A DNA stretch of 64,000 nt, from positions 15,950,922-16,014,921 of the forward strand of contig CM030711.1 of NCBI GenBank assembly GCA_017979445.1, given 5' to 3'. The DNA is from Akebia trifoliata (Eukaryota; Streptophyta; Magnoliopsida; Ranunculales; Lardizabalaceae). A model generated the notes under the pieces. It searched no databases and had not been told where the DNA came from. It saw only the letters and a program-made list of their open reading frames with translations. Position numbers and translations under genes: made by a program. Positions 10,186-21,817 of this stretch are shown in pieces (within the stretch, counting starts at the first letter, position 1; each line of letters begins with the position of its first letter).

Positions 10186-10407
10186 TTCTGCCACAGCGTT
10201 GGTGCACACCATTCTCCTGTGTCCAACTGAAGATACTGCTTTAGTAATTTGTTTGATGCGAAGGTGTGACGAATATCGAGAACATGATGACAAACTGCTC
10301 CCATGAAAATTTAGTGATGGCACTTGGGAGCCATTCTTCTTCAAAGTTGTAAGCCGGGAAATCGTCTGTGGCTTATGAACGTTTGAAACATCATGGCTCA
10401 AGCCACA
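10186..10407 (-). CDS. Plastid-type cyclophilin, exon 2 (transit peptide)
   Basis: 74 codons between a TTTGCAG acceptor (10408-10414) and a GTAAG donor (10181-10185), in phase with exons 1 and 3. The sequence is rich in Ser, Thr, Lys and Arg and poor in acidic residues (CGLSHDVSNVHKPQ, then SSLSSCSRYSSHLRIKQ, then RRMVCTNAVAE), as expected for a chloroplast transit peptide. Import and cleavage near VCTNAVAE would leave the cyclophilin domain in exon 3. Starting translation at the in-frame Met just upstream would run through the acceptor and is not supported. Confidence 0.82.
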
Positions 10408-11062
10408 CTGCAAAGGAACCCCACAAATACATTAGAGGTACAAGATTCATGTTAAAAAAAAAAAAAAACAAACAGATTTAACTAACAACGCATGCTTTTG
10501 TTCACTATTAAGAAAATCCCTTTCTAACATTTGCATTTTAGGGCGGGCATTTGTCCCTAAAAAAAACCCCAGATCCCAAATAAAGTAACACACACATATC
10601 TGAGCTTCAGGTAAGTACTTATGTGAACCAATAAAACAACCAAAATTTGAGATAACTAAAGAGTGTTACTAATGTAATTCTACAAGTAGCAACATTGTAA
10701 TTTTGTTATAAACAGTAGCATTCCTGTAATTAATTGTTTGTGTCAACTGTAAAGCTTGAGATTTGCATGGATTTCTGCATACCAAGGGAAAAGCTTCTAC
10801 GGAACATTCTTACAGGGTCTGAAGTTTACTCTCCAACTACCCATAAAGATCTATTAATGAAAATGTTTCTCTTTTCTTGAAATTCAAGATTATTAAACCT
10901 TGAAAGTAAATCAGATAAATTAATAGTTCCAAGAATCTTCTATGTTCAAAAAATTCTTCAGATTTTTCGTTATCAATCTGATAATTTGATAAAATAAGAT
11001 GAAACCCACTCAAGAAGCTGAGTCTCAGAGTAGAAGAATGAAAAGATAAAATAAACCCTAAC
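10408..11062 (-). other. Intron 1 of the cyclophilin gene
   Basis: 655 bases between a GTTAGG donor (11057-11062) and a TTTGCAG acceptor, AT-rich with T-runs on the coding strand, as in plant introns. No inserted element is recognised. Confidence 0.75.
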
Positions 11063-11110
11063 CTGTAAAACAGAGCGAGTCGCTGGTCCAAAGAAGCACG
11101 CAGAGGCCAT
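11063..11110 (-). CDS. Plastid-type cyclophilin, exon 1 (start)
   Basis: 16 codons, MASACFFGPATRSVLQ, ending CAG before GTTAGG. MAS is a very common chloroplast transit-peptide start. The ATG context is GTCCATGGC, close to the plant optimum. The TATA box lies 63-73 bases upstream. A longer minus-strand frame crosses this exon in another phase but does not join exon 2, so it was rejected. Confidence 0.8.
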
Positions 11111-11183
11111 GGACGCTGAGTTGGGACAGTGTGAAACGGATAAGAAGAAGGTTTGCGGGAAGAGTGAGTGAGCCTTTTATAGG
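11111..11183 (-). promoter_or_regulatory. Cyclophilin core promoter and 5' UTR
   Basis: CCTATAAAAGG on the minus strand (11173-11183) is a strong TATA box. With the usual 30-base spacing, transcription would start near 11145, giving a short CT-rich leader of about 35 bases. No other motif can be assigned with confidence. Confidence 0.7.
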
Positions 11184-11481
11184 CGAAGCAAGTGCATTGG
11201 GAGTATGTAGGTGCCAGGTGTGCGTGGAGCAACTTCCCTCGACTCTCCCGACGGATCTTCGAAATATCCGTCTGACCTACTGGTTTGGTCCAAAAGAAAT
11301 GGACTGGACCACATTTTAGCACATAATGGTCGTAAGCCAAGGCTTACATGCAATATTCAGAGAGCTCAAAAAAAAAAAAATTCTTTTACATTAGTGTTTT
11401 TTTTCTTTATACTTTAAAGACGTGTTTTGATTGCAGAGAAAATATTATCTGGCAAGCAAATGATTTACGGGTCCATTCACC

Positions 11482-11839
11482 AACAAACATTTTGGCAAAA
11501 CATTTTTCAAAACATGAGTTAGAGGTTTTGGAATGGACTGATTTTTGGTGAGGATAATCTCTACCATGAGGAGATCATCATCACCAAAAATCAGCCCATT
11601 CTAAAACTTCTAACCCCATCAAAAATGATTTACAAAAAATGGACGGTCCACGATTTTTCAACTTGTAAACTGGGACTAGAAGTTTTGGAATGGACTGATT
11701 TTTGGTGAGGATGATCTCTATTTGGTGAGGATGATCTCCTCACCGTAGAGATCATCCCCACCAAAAATCAGCCCATTCCAAAACCTCTAACCCATGTTTT
11801 GAAAAATGTTTTGCCAAAATGTATGTCAAAATGTTTGTT
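11482..11839. mobile_element. Fold-back / MITE-like element of four inverted modules
   Basis: The same module (GTTTTGGAATGGACTGATTT, then TTGGTGAGGAT) occurs four times in alternating orientation: 11482-11564 forward, 11566-11615 reverse, 11671-11718 forward, 11745-11839 reverse. The outer pair also shares AACAAACATTTT and GGCAAAACATTTTTC, giving arms of about 80-90 bases. The single strand could fold into one long or two short hairpins. There is no coding capacity. Flanking ATGATTTAC copies lie at about 11460 and 11854. The termini and target duplication are not certain. Confidence 0.72.
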
Positions 11840-12223
11840 GTTGAACATTTCCCATGATTTACAAGACAAATCCATTGCAAATGTTTGATCACATCATGGA
11901 AAATTTGAACTCCAAACACATGACTAATATTTAAATAATAATAAAAAATCAAGAAATCAATCAAAAAAAAAAAAAAATCCTAACACATTCCTCAATATGG
12001 TCACCAAGAAAATCAACAAAAATAAGATTAACCTTACTAACTTGGTGAGATTTCAAATCGAACAAAGATAGTTGTGCTCACCTTGTGGCTTGCAAATACA
12101 TGATTTGAGGCTAGATGATTGTAGAGGACAAAATTCAATGAACTTTTAAAATAAAATAAAAATGAAAAACAAGTTAATTTTCATTGTTGAATTTTAATTT
12201 TAAATTTGTGAGTTTGGTAGTTG
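11840..12223. other. AT-rich spacer
   Basis: Short A-runs (for example 11966-11978) and no coding signal. I see nothing assignable here. Confidence 0.5.
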
Positions 12224-13345
12224 TTGTGGGCATCAAAAATTAAGGAGGCCCTAATAAATTTTATAAATCAAAATAAAGTTCTTAACATCATAGTTGGGCC
12301 CACAAGTCTAAATTGGGGGTTTATTAATTGGGATGAACTTCATATGTTTGGATTTGGATTTTCGCAGATAAAACCCATGATCTAAACAATATCAAGTGAT
12401 CAATATAAGTATTGGGTCTTATACCTAAATAAATGAGTTTGGCCCAATAGTAATTCATAGAATTCTTGAAAATTGGATTTTGACAAATTTAGCCTTTAAA
12501 CAAATCAATCAAATCTTTTTAAAGTTGGGGTATAATTAGAAAGCTAAATTATCTTTAAGTCTATAAATATAAGAGCCTCTCTCATTGAGAGGGGATCTAG
12601 ATCACTTTCTCCTAGAATACAGAAATTCTCCCTCTAGAAAAGAAGAAACTCTCAAGCCCTCCTTTAGAGACAAAGCAAAAGTTCTTCAAAGATTCAGACT
12701 CCGATTAAAGAGAAGATTAAGCATAAAGCCTTTCTCCAGAAGCCAAGGAAACATTCTCAACCGATAAAGTGTGAAGTCGGAGAGAAGAAAATCTACGGAA
12801 GCCTCTACAAAAGATCAAGCACAAAGCAAATCCAACGTCAAAGCAACATTCCCAACCGATAAAAAGCGAAGTCCACATATGTCACTATTTTTGTACTTGA
12901 CTATTAATCAGAGAAAACACTAAGATCTGTATCTCCTTTTCATCAAAAATCAATAAATCATTTGTGATCATATTTCATGAATCTCGAGGTAGATTTATTG
13001 AAATTTATTATTGACAAATTTCTAGCACGCCCGATCGTTGTTGAGAAAAGTAAGAAAATCATTTCTTCTGGCCTTGAATCTGATCAGGTTATCAATCGCA
13101 ATCATCATGTAACGTGAACAATGACAAAAACTGGTGGATCCAAGTTAGCATAGCCTCTCCAGCATCACTCCAAAAAATATACCACAAAAATGGCACTCAC
13201 AACGAAGGCAGCATGGGCGGAAGTTGTAAAAAATGACTTATCAGATTTTAGATCTAATTCAAAGTCAAGCAATGAGATCGTCTAGATCTCTATCGATCAC
13301 TTTTCCGTCACAAACTCACATCTTTATCAGAGCAGTAATGATAGT
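12224..13345 (+). other. Probable 5' LTR and leader of gypsy element G1
   Basis: Noncoding region just upstream of G1 gag. It has a TATA-like TATAAATATAAGAGCC (12561-12576) followed by a GA-rich transcribed-looking stretch with direct repeats (CATTCTCAACCGATAAAG at 12751 and CATTCCCAACCGATAAAA at 12847). This is the layout of a plant LTR R/U5 and leader. No second copy exists in the window, so its ends are not defined. Confidence 0.4.
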
Positions 13346-13349
13346 TGGA

Positions 13350-14640
13350 GCACTAACAATGGAAGAACAAGTTGCTCAGATGGCAAATACTATCAACAAA
13401 TTGACAAAGGCAATGGAAGACAAAGACATCCAAATTGCAACCCTTATCAGTTGTTTGGAGTAAAAAGACAAGACGAATGAATTGAGTGCTAGACCCGTAC
13501 ATCCTCCAAGATTTACTCCTAAAGCATACACTGCTCCACACGAAGAAGAACAACGAAGAGACTATTTTGTCTCACGGAAAACTACGTGAAACCCACCACA
13601 GGGGTCTGTTGCCTTGCTTTCTGTTCAACAACTCCAAGCGATGATTATTGACACCATTCATGCTCAATATGTGGGCATGCCATAGTCTTCATTGGTTTAC
13701 TCCAAACCCTACATTCAATGCATCGAACAAATGCATCTTCCAACTGGATATCAACCACCAATATTCCAACAATTTGAGGGAAAAAGCAATCTAAAGTAGC
13801 ATATTGCCCATTCCATCGAAATTGCAACAATGCTGGTACATTCGGTGACTTTATGGTGAAACAATTCATTCACTTCCTCCGCAACAATACATTTGATTGG
13901 TACATTGACTTGGAACCCAACTCAATAAACAGTTGGAATCAACTTGAAAGAGTGCTCCTCGGTCACTTCTACAACACTAGAAGAACGATGAGTATGGTGG
14001 AGCTCACTACCATTAAACAAAGGAAGGACGAATCGATCATCGAGTACATTAAACGATGGAGAAATATTTCCCTCAATTGTATGGATCAACTCTCTCAATC
14101 ATCTACTATCAAGATGTGTGTTCAAGGGATGCATTGGCAGCTCCTCTATATCTTGGAAGGAATTAAGCCACACATTTTCAAAGAACTAGCTACTCGAGCC
14201 CACAATATGGAGTAGAGTGTAGTTGTACATCAGACTCCATGACCAAACGAGTCTCGAAAATAAGAAAAAAATGATGGAAAGTCCTTTAAAACTAAAGAAG
14301 TATTGTCTACAACCACCAGTAAACCTGTCAAGATCATAGGTAAGAAAAGAGAAAATCAGGCAAAAGTTGATTCAACACAAAAAAAGGAAAAATTTGGAAA
14401 ACTCTCAAAGAGCTTGAGGCGAAAGAATACCCTTTTCCTAATGCTGATGTCATGGGCATGTTCGAAGAGCTACTAAAATGAAGCTCATTGAACTACTAAT
14501 ATTCATACAATCTAATGAAGTAGGTCGCGACAATGATCCAAAGTATTGTCGCTATCATAGTCACCTGATTGAAAAATGCCTCGTCTTCAAGGAGAAAATC
14601 ATGGATTTGGCACGTTAGGGGAAAATTGAACTTGACTGTG
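13350..14640 (+). pseudogene. G1 gag (Ty3/gypsy, Tat type)
   Basis: Capsid polyprotein remnant. It starts with MEEQVAQMANTINKLTKAME, a coiled-coil-like N-terminus. Next come [11 protein letters not shown] and the retrotransposon gag core [20 protein letters not shown] with [19 protein letters not shown] (13880-14025), then KYCRYHSHLIEKCLVFKEKI (14541-14600), a Cys/His-rich knuckle relic. Stops at 13461, 13588 and 14213 and frame changes break it. The order and motifs are those of Tat-type gypsy elements. Confidence 0.82.
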
Positions 14641-15494
14641 TTAAAAATGTTGCTACTTCCAACATGACTTCTATCACCTTTGGATCTTTTGATCCACTAC
14701 TCTTGGCAAGTCAGTATACAACACAGACTCTATTTCCCCAAATCACAAAAGTTTTACTTCAACCATCACAACCCATATCCGTACACTCTGACGTTGAAAA
14801 GGTCCATCCCACGTTAGGGGTAAGGCCAAGTCAAGGTAAGGATATCACACTTCCCATTTCACCTCAACAAGAACCACAATTTCATTCGACTTCAAATTCA
14901 AAGTCGAATATCTTGAAGTCTACTTCAGTTAATGACGAAGGGTGGACAGTTGTTACTCGTCGAAAAAGATGTTCTACATAAGAGCCAACTTCTCCTATTC
15001 CAAAGCCAAAGAGAATGAGAAAAAAGTCAAAATCAAATACATGGTCAAAGAAACGAAAGAAAGCAACAAAGAAGAAATATTTTCAAGTTCCGTCCGCGGA
15101 CCCCGAAGACATCTTTCAATAACATCCCCGTGTCTTAGTTACTTCTAGAATTCTTACCCAAGAAACTTTTAAAGGAAGTTTGCATAATTTCATGTCATCA
15201 AGTGGAAGCGGAAGTGCTAAAAGATGATATTGATGATAGGTCCAAAGAGCATCCTACTACTTCAAGTAATGGAGATCAAAGACTTGAGAAAAACAATATC
15301 ACCTGGGAAACGAAAAATTCGTAGGTCAACTTGGATTTATCCAATGAACTCCAAAAAGTTCAGCATATTTTAAAATAAAACTCAACTAAATCAAAACAGG
15401 AAGTTCATCCCGACATAGATCCACAACAAGATGGTATGTGCATGGCCACAATCACCTTCATCGATGAAGATCTCCAATTAGGGTCTTGACCTCA

Positions 15495-15850
15495 CAATAG
15501 GCTTCTTTATATTACAGATTATGTAAGGAAAAATAAAGTTCAAAGAATCCTTCTGGATTGTGATTCTACAGTCAACATCATGTCAATTTGTACCATGAAA
15601 CAAATTGGCATCTCTTCGAATCAACTTGCTCGCAGTAAGTTGATGATCCAAGGCTTCAACTTGGATGGTTAGAGAGCTATCAGCATGATAAGAATCAAGC
15701 TCTCTATCGTAGATTTAGAATCAATGGCGTTTTTCCACATGATTCATTGTAAAACTTCATACCACTTGCTTCTTGGTCGTCGTGGTTGCATGAAACTAGA
15801 GTAGTACCATCCACGTTACACCAGTATTCAAGTATTAACAAAATAGTGTA
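15495..15850 (+). pseudogene. G1 aspartic protease remnant
   Basis: KVQRILLDCDSTVNIMSICT contains the retropepsin active-site region (usually D-S/T-G-S; here DCDS, Gly lost), followed by YHLLLGRRGCMKLE, equivalent to the flap-end motif NLLLGRPWIH of this family. Stops near 15670 and 15803. It would have processed the polyprotein. Confidence 0.75.
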
Positions 15851-16093
15851 CAAAAATGTATAGTAGCTGAAAATCAACCGTTTGACAAGGCAGAAATGCA
15901 TTTTACCAATGCAAAATTTTATTTTGAAGGTGACATCATTCAAGAAGCACTTCCAATTTCGATACATTCTTCTCGTAAATAAATACCCGACAAAGGAAAG
16001 TATACTATGAATGATGCTGAGAAGATTTCTCCTAATCCTCATTTTCAAAAATAACGAGTAAAGGAGCATGAACTAGAAACTCAACAAATCAAT

Positions 16094-17220
16094 GTGAGTC
16101 AATCAATAGTGGACACATCATCCACAGTTGTGCTGCCAACCCCAATGCTTCGTTATGTACCGCAATCGAGACGGAAGTCGGGACAATCAATTTTCAAAGA
16201 AATTTCTTTAAACACTAAGCATTTTGTTTCTAAAATCGAATTGGAGACGCTGAAAAAAGAGTTAACACTTCCAGTTACACCTCTCCAAAAATCTTACATC
16301 ATAAGGACACCCATGAAAAATGTTATCCCAACTACATCAATCATAAATACCATAAAGAAAGCATAGCGAAAGTTGAGTCAAAAAGTTAGTTCGGTCCTAA
16401 AACTTCAAAGTTATTCGAGATTGTCAGTAATGGGAAAAGTGAACCTCAGCAATTGGGTGAACTACCACAAACTGATCAAATTCATGGCTTAACTGCAACA
16501 CAAGTCAAACTTTCGAGCTAGAGAAAAAGTTTCATTCACAAAAACAGAGCTAGGGTATACACCAGAGGCTCCAATCAAAATTTCTAAGATAAAGACAACT
16601 TCTTCACAACATACTACAATAGAAGTCATCGATGAGTCTAGAAAAAAATAACTCCACAGACATTGGTCTTTGATCGAATTGGTGGCTATATCTCGACCAC
16701 GTCAGTATTTAATTGATTAGGTGCTTTAGATGATCATCATGATATATAAATTCATAAATCTCGTGCATCTGCATTATCTAGACTTGATCAAAATATTGGA
16801 GTAAAAATACAAAGAGAATCACGACGTCGACCTAAACAAAGAAATAAACATGTTAAACATAAAGATAGTAGTGGCTTACATAGCACTATTCCATCTCGCA
16901 TGAAACGACAAGTATCTTTAGAGGTCTCGATATGAGATGCATTAGTTGTGAAGAACGGATCATCATCCTCACAAATCAAACGCGAGACAGTCAAGCTTCA
17001 ACTATGGGGACAGAAAATTATGAAGATATTGTTTCTGTAAATCACATTACTATTGAGGAATTTCCTGAAGAACATTCTGGGTTGTTAGATGAAGAACTCG
17101 AAAATGCTCCACTGGTTTTTGAAGAAAGCGGACAAGTCACTGTAGACGACTTGAAAGAAATAAATCTTGAAAAAATTGAAGAGTCGCGACCCACATTCGT
17201 TAGTACTTTTCTAAACTAGA
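16094..17220 (+). pseudogene. G1 protease-RT spacer
   Basis: Poorly conserved polyprotein spacer. PMLRYVPQSRRKSGQSIFKE (16138-16197) and LVFDRIGG (16663-16686) recur in Tat-type gypsy polyproteins between protease and RT; HSTIPSRMKRQVSLEV (16881-16926) belongs to the same spacer. It ends in an acidic stretch (16932-17219). Several frame changes. Confidence 0.65.
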
Positions 17221-17401
17221 ATGAAGAAGTCGAGTACTTTAAGTTGCTAGAAGAATACAAAGATGTCTTTGCTTCGACTTCCAAAGAAATGCCAAGACTT
17301 GACCCGAAAATCGTTGTTCATTAGCTCGCAGTCAAACACAAAGTTTGCCCAATAAAACAGGCACGTCGTTTTTTGCCAGAGTTGGTACCATAGATTAAGA
17401 C
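17221..17401 (+). pseudogene. G1 reverse transcriptase, part 1
   Basis: Reads YFKLLEEYKDVFASTSKEMP and RLDPKIVVH, the region just before the RT fingers, then PIKQARRFLPELVP. It is cut by solo LTR SL1 at 17402; AAGAC before it recurs after it. RT continues at 19139. Confidence 0.8.
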
Positions 17402-19138
17402 TGTAGACACCCCATTTTTGCACTCGCCTGATTAATCAACTCGTCAATCCGATTGCAATGATTCCCAATGATGGATGTGTATTCCATTGCTTTATTTTGT
17501 TACCAGATGTGTTTCAGAAATCCGGATGAGGTATCTCGAATTGACAAAACCTTAAAAACCACGCTACGCTAGGAAAATACGACCCCAGAAACATAGAAAT
17601 CATCATCTTGTAGACCAAAAAGAAACTTCACGATAAAAATCACTAAAAAATTATCAAATTACCAAAATACCCCTAACCTCAAAACAACCCTAGAGCCTAC
17701 GTTAAGCTTAGGAAAACTCTCTCGAACACATAAAATAACAAATCGGAACCAAATAAATCATTTCACCAATTTTAACAGAATTTGACAAAATTACGAAAAT
17801 ACCCCTCATAAAGTTCACAATCATTTCACATAAAAAATTTCATAAATGACACAAACCAACATTCTCATTGAATTCCTTACGAAAAACCGATTCTAAAACA
17901 TCCTAGAACATTAAAAACCAACTTGAAACGTGAAAAGTCCTCTCCGGGGGCAAAACGGTAATTTCACAATTTTCATAATTAAAAAATTCGAAATTAATAA
18001 ATAAAATATTAAATAATTAAAGTGAAACATTGATGAAATTAATTTAAAATTTTGAACCTAAAAAATCGATCAATCGGACTTTCGGGTAAAATTGTTGAGG
18101 GTTTGTGGGATATTTCTTTAAGGACCCCTCCATTTGGGGGTCCAAAGAATTAAAGAAATAATGGAGGGGGGTTCTCCAAAAATTAAAAATAAATCAAGCA
18201 AGACTGTAGTCGAAGTATTAAAGTAATCAAGTGAGACTAAAGTCAAAATTAAAGTCAATTAAGCAAGACTGAAGTCAAAGTATTAAAGTCAATCAATTAA
18301 GACTAAAGTCAAAACATTAAAAGTCAATTAAATAAGACCAAAAGTCATAATAGAATTCTAATTAAATAATAACTCTATCTAATAGAGTTCTAACTTAAAA
18401 ACAATTCTACCTAAAACAATTCTAATTAAAACACAATTCTACCTAAAACAATTTTAACTAAAACACAACTCTAATTAAAAGATCTCTAATTAAACATTAA
18501 CTCTATCCAAATCAACCTTAAAAAAATTCTATAAATAGAGGTGCTCACACCCTATTTTGGTATCAAATCATAAACCCTAAGAGAAGTAGGTCTAAAAGCT
18601 CCCCTAGCCCCCCATAAACCCTAGTTTTGGAGTCCCAACTCCTTACCTAACATCCCTCCTTCAATTTTAGTCTAGAAAACACCTAAAATCCCTCCAAAAA
18701 CACCCCCAAATCCGCAACAAACTTGAAGAGTTCAGATCCAAAAACAAGGAGATACCTTGATCTAGGAGATCCGAAGTCAAATCCGGAGACAGAACGAAGC
18801 AAGGGAGTATAGTACAAGGAGTTCTTTTTGTCAGATCTGAGGGAACAAAATCCTTGCTATCGGAAAGGTATGTAATTTTTTTTATTTTTATCTAGGTTTT
18901 TAGCAATGTGATATATTTGGGAAGTTAGTAGAGACCGGCTTTGGCCGGGCGGGGTTGGTGCCTAACACCTTCCAACCCCGTAACATGATCCTCGAATTCA
19001 GATTTTTTGTGGTAGATTAGTTCTTTTTATCCATGTTAGAGTCAGTTTGGTTCCTAGACCACAATAACTAGGTGGCAACTCCCAAACCTCAAGAGTCAAA
19101 AGCAAATCTGCGCACCCCGCGGATCAAGGGCGCTTTCA
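17402..19138 (+). mobile_element. Solo LTR SL1 (M1 LTR family)
   Basis: Starts TGTAGACACCCC and ends GGCGCTTTCA. The flanks share AAGAC (17397-17401 and 19138-19142; the A overlaps the LTR end, so the duplication is 4-5 bp). It is the same family as the two M1 LTRs, which are its reverse complement (for example GGAATTC, ACGAAAAA and TGTTTCACTTTAAT blocks). No internal region remains, so it arose by LTR-LTR recombination. A TATA-like TATAAATAGAGGTGC lies at 18530-18544. Confidence 0.88.
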
Positions 19139-19573
19139 AGACAGAGGTCAACAAGTTGATCGAAGTTAGCTTCATCCGAGAAGTAAAATATCCAATCTGG
19201 ATTTCCAACATAGTTCTAGTAAGAAAGAAAAATGGACAGATTCGAGTATATGTCGATTTTTACGACTTGAATAATGCATGTTCAAAAGACAATTTTTTGC
19301 TCCCAATCATAAAAACTTTTGGTTGATGCGACTACAGGACATAAAACTTTATCTTTCATGAATGGATCTTCTGGTTATAATCAAATTCGAATGTCACCAA
19401 AAGACAAGGAGCTTAAGCCTTCTGTACCTTAAAAGATATATATTGTTACAAAATTATGCTTTTTAGACTTAAGAATACTGGTACCACTTACTAGCGACCT
19501 ATGTAGAAGATCTTTGACAACATACTACATGACAAAGTTGAATGTTATGTTGATGACTTAGTGGTAAAGTTCA
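19139..19573 (+). pseudogene. G1 reverse transcriptase, part 2
   Basis: Gypsy RT core: EVNKLIEVSFIREVKYPIW, then VRKKNGQIRVYVDFYDLNNA and the SGYNQI-like segment (NGSSGYNQIRMSP), ending ECYVDDLVVK with the YVDD active site at about 19547-19558. SL2 interrupts it at 19574. The part-2 frame shifts near 19320 and has stops. Confidence 0.85.
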
Positions 19574-21817
19574 TGTAGACACCCCAATTTGAACGGGCCC
19601 CTACTCAAAAGGGCTCAAAAATATCAAATTTCAATAAAATTGTCTAATGTGCCTCAAAAGCCCAATTCACCGAAATGCGACATTTTAATCGAATCAAAAG
19701 TCCCTAAAACCCCCTATGGGTCTAATAGACTCACCAAAAAGATTTGGCGTACCCCCACTTTCCTTACCTTTCACTGTTCCATCCTCGAAAGACCTAAGTA
19801 TCTATTGAAAGCTGCGTTATGGGGCAGCCGGAGAAGGAGAGAGAGAAATGCAGTTGATAGATTAGATTTATGTGTGCGGCTTGGGATTGGATAAGATGAA
19901 ATGTAGCTTCCTTACTGGCGAAAGATCAGGCCCTTACGGGGAGGAAAGAGCAGCAAGGGCACCACTCGACTGGAAGGAAGAGAGAGCAGGCAGGCTGCTC
20001 AACTGCTCAAAGTCCACGAATGCTCAGCTAACAAAAAATACATTTCTCACCCTCCAACCTAACTTAAACTTAATCTCACATCACCTAAACCCTAAAACAT
20101 ACCCACCTTCAAAAACTCATTCCAAAATAATCCTAACCAATCCCCAAACAACCTACAACATTCCTAAAATCTAAGCCCAACGCACCAAAACCCATTAACC
20201 ATTATCCATATCAAACCATATCCACATCTAAACCCATACCCACAATCCATTATCCACATCAATCAATCACCCAAGATGATCAAGGTGAGACACATGTCAT
20301 CACCCAAACTTACTTCCCTCATCCAACTACATACCCTCATCACCTTTCTCTAACAAATTATTTACCCAAATCACCTTTCTCCAAAAATCACCTCAACCCA
20401 CACCCTTCCTTAATCTGTCCACATCACATTTCTCTAACAAATCATCTACCCACATCACTTCTATCTAAAAATCACCTCAACCCATACCCTTCCCTGACTT
20501 ACCACACATTCTCTAACCTATCCCCATCATAAGGTACAAATCCATTTCTACAAACCAAACCCACATCCTTCATCTTCAATCTAACACTCATTCTCTCCAA
20601 TTAACTCATCTGATAACCTCACATCCCCATCCTTTTTGACATATGTCATCATCCCCTTAACCCTCCCAAATCCAATTAACTAATCTCTTACACAACTCAT
20701 TCTCCCAACCTAAACACATCACCTCTTCAACCTACCTAACACTTAACCCACAAATTGCTCATTTACACTCCCATTCTCTTAAATCAAACACTCATTATCT
20801 CACCTCACCAAATATTCTATCCAAATGGATTGGGTAGGATCCAAATCATTTGGATCAAAATATTACCCATTTACCCTCATTACACAACTACCATCATCCC
20901 CACTCAAAATTTCATACCCCCACCTTCAAAACCTATGCATTCTCTACTCTTTCATTCATTCACCACATTATATCCTTAAAATCACCTTCAAACACCTATA
21001 AATAACTCCCTCCCCTTCTAAAATGAATACCAAGTCTTACATAAGAAAATCAATACTCTACTCATCTCTTCTCTACTCCATCACTTCATCTACTCTAAAA
21101 AATTACATTCTCATAATTTACTAAGGACTCAAGAAGACATAAAAGAAGAAGGAAGGAATAAAATAAGACTTTAAAACTTCAAGGTGGGTCAAAGGAACAT
21201 TCCCCCCTCTCTCTCTACACTTTTCATACCCCTCTTCTACTATCCCCTTTTTTCTTTTTATTTTTTTACTAGAAAGATTCTAAGATGTAATGCACCACCT
21301 TAAAAAACAAAATCAATTTAAGCCTTCAAATTATTTTGAGGCACTTGGCATTCGAGTTCTTCTCGGCCCACGAAAATGGACCTGTAACCAAAGCCAACAC
21401 TTTTCAAAAATGTGTTATTTTCCAAGGCTAATGCTCATTCGAATTATCTCTATCAATGAGATGATCCTTATAAGCCAAAGTCGATAATAAATCCCTACTT
21501 AGGGTACAAATTATCAACATGTGACATTTTATTTTATTTTATATTTTTATCAAAAATGATCGAGTTGAGTTGAGGTTACCACATTTTAATGGGGAGAAAA
21601 TGGTGCCTAACACATTCCCTTTTCTCTAGTCGAACCGCTTATCCCGATCTCAAAGTTGATTGGTACCTTATCCAAACGAGAGTCACTAAATGCCAAAAAT
21701 AGTAATTTTCCTAAAATGTACATCGCGTAACCATTCACATGATCTTATAATATGAATGGTGGAGACTCCAAACTTTAGTAGATTTGACATTAAAAATCTG
21801 ATAATCACGTTTCTACA
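19574..21817 (+). mobile_element. Solo LTR SL2
   Basis: Starts TGTAGACACCCCAATTTG and ends CACGTTTCTACA. The target duplication is GTTCA (19569-19573) and GTCCA (21818-21822), four of five matching. Removing the LTR joins YVDDLVVK to the RT thumb. The body is strikingly C/A-rich with little G (20030-21000), as in SL3 and the G3 LTRs. A G-rich patch at about 19808-20022 does not fit this composition. Confidence 0.86.

Noticed and set aside
10150..10413. Exon 2 read as an independent ORF starting at an in-frame Met
   Set aside because: The Met codon overlaps the splice acceptor and the last 11 codons lie beyond the GTAAG donor.
10837..11340. 167-codon minus-strand ORF over cyclophilin exon 1
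   Set aside because: Wrong phase for exon 2, crosses the TATA box, and has no family match; the 16-codon exon with a GT donor is the better call.
19589..20174. Plus-strand ORFs at the start of SL2
   Set aside because: Within an LTR; no domain, and the G-rich patch better fits captured noncoding DNA.
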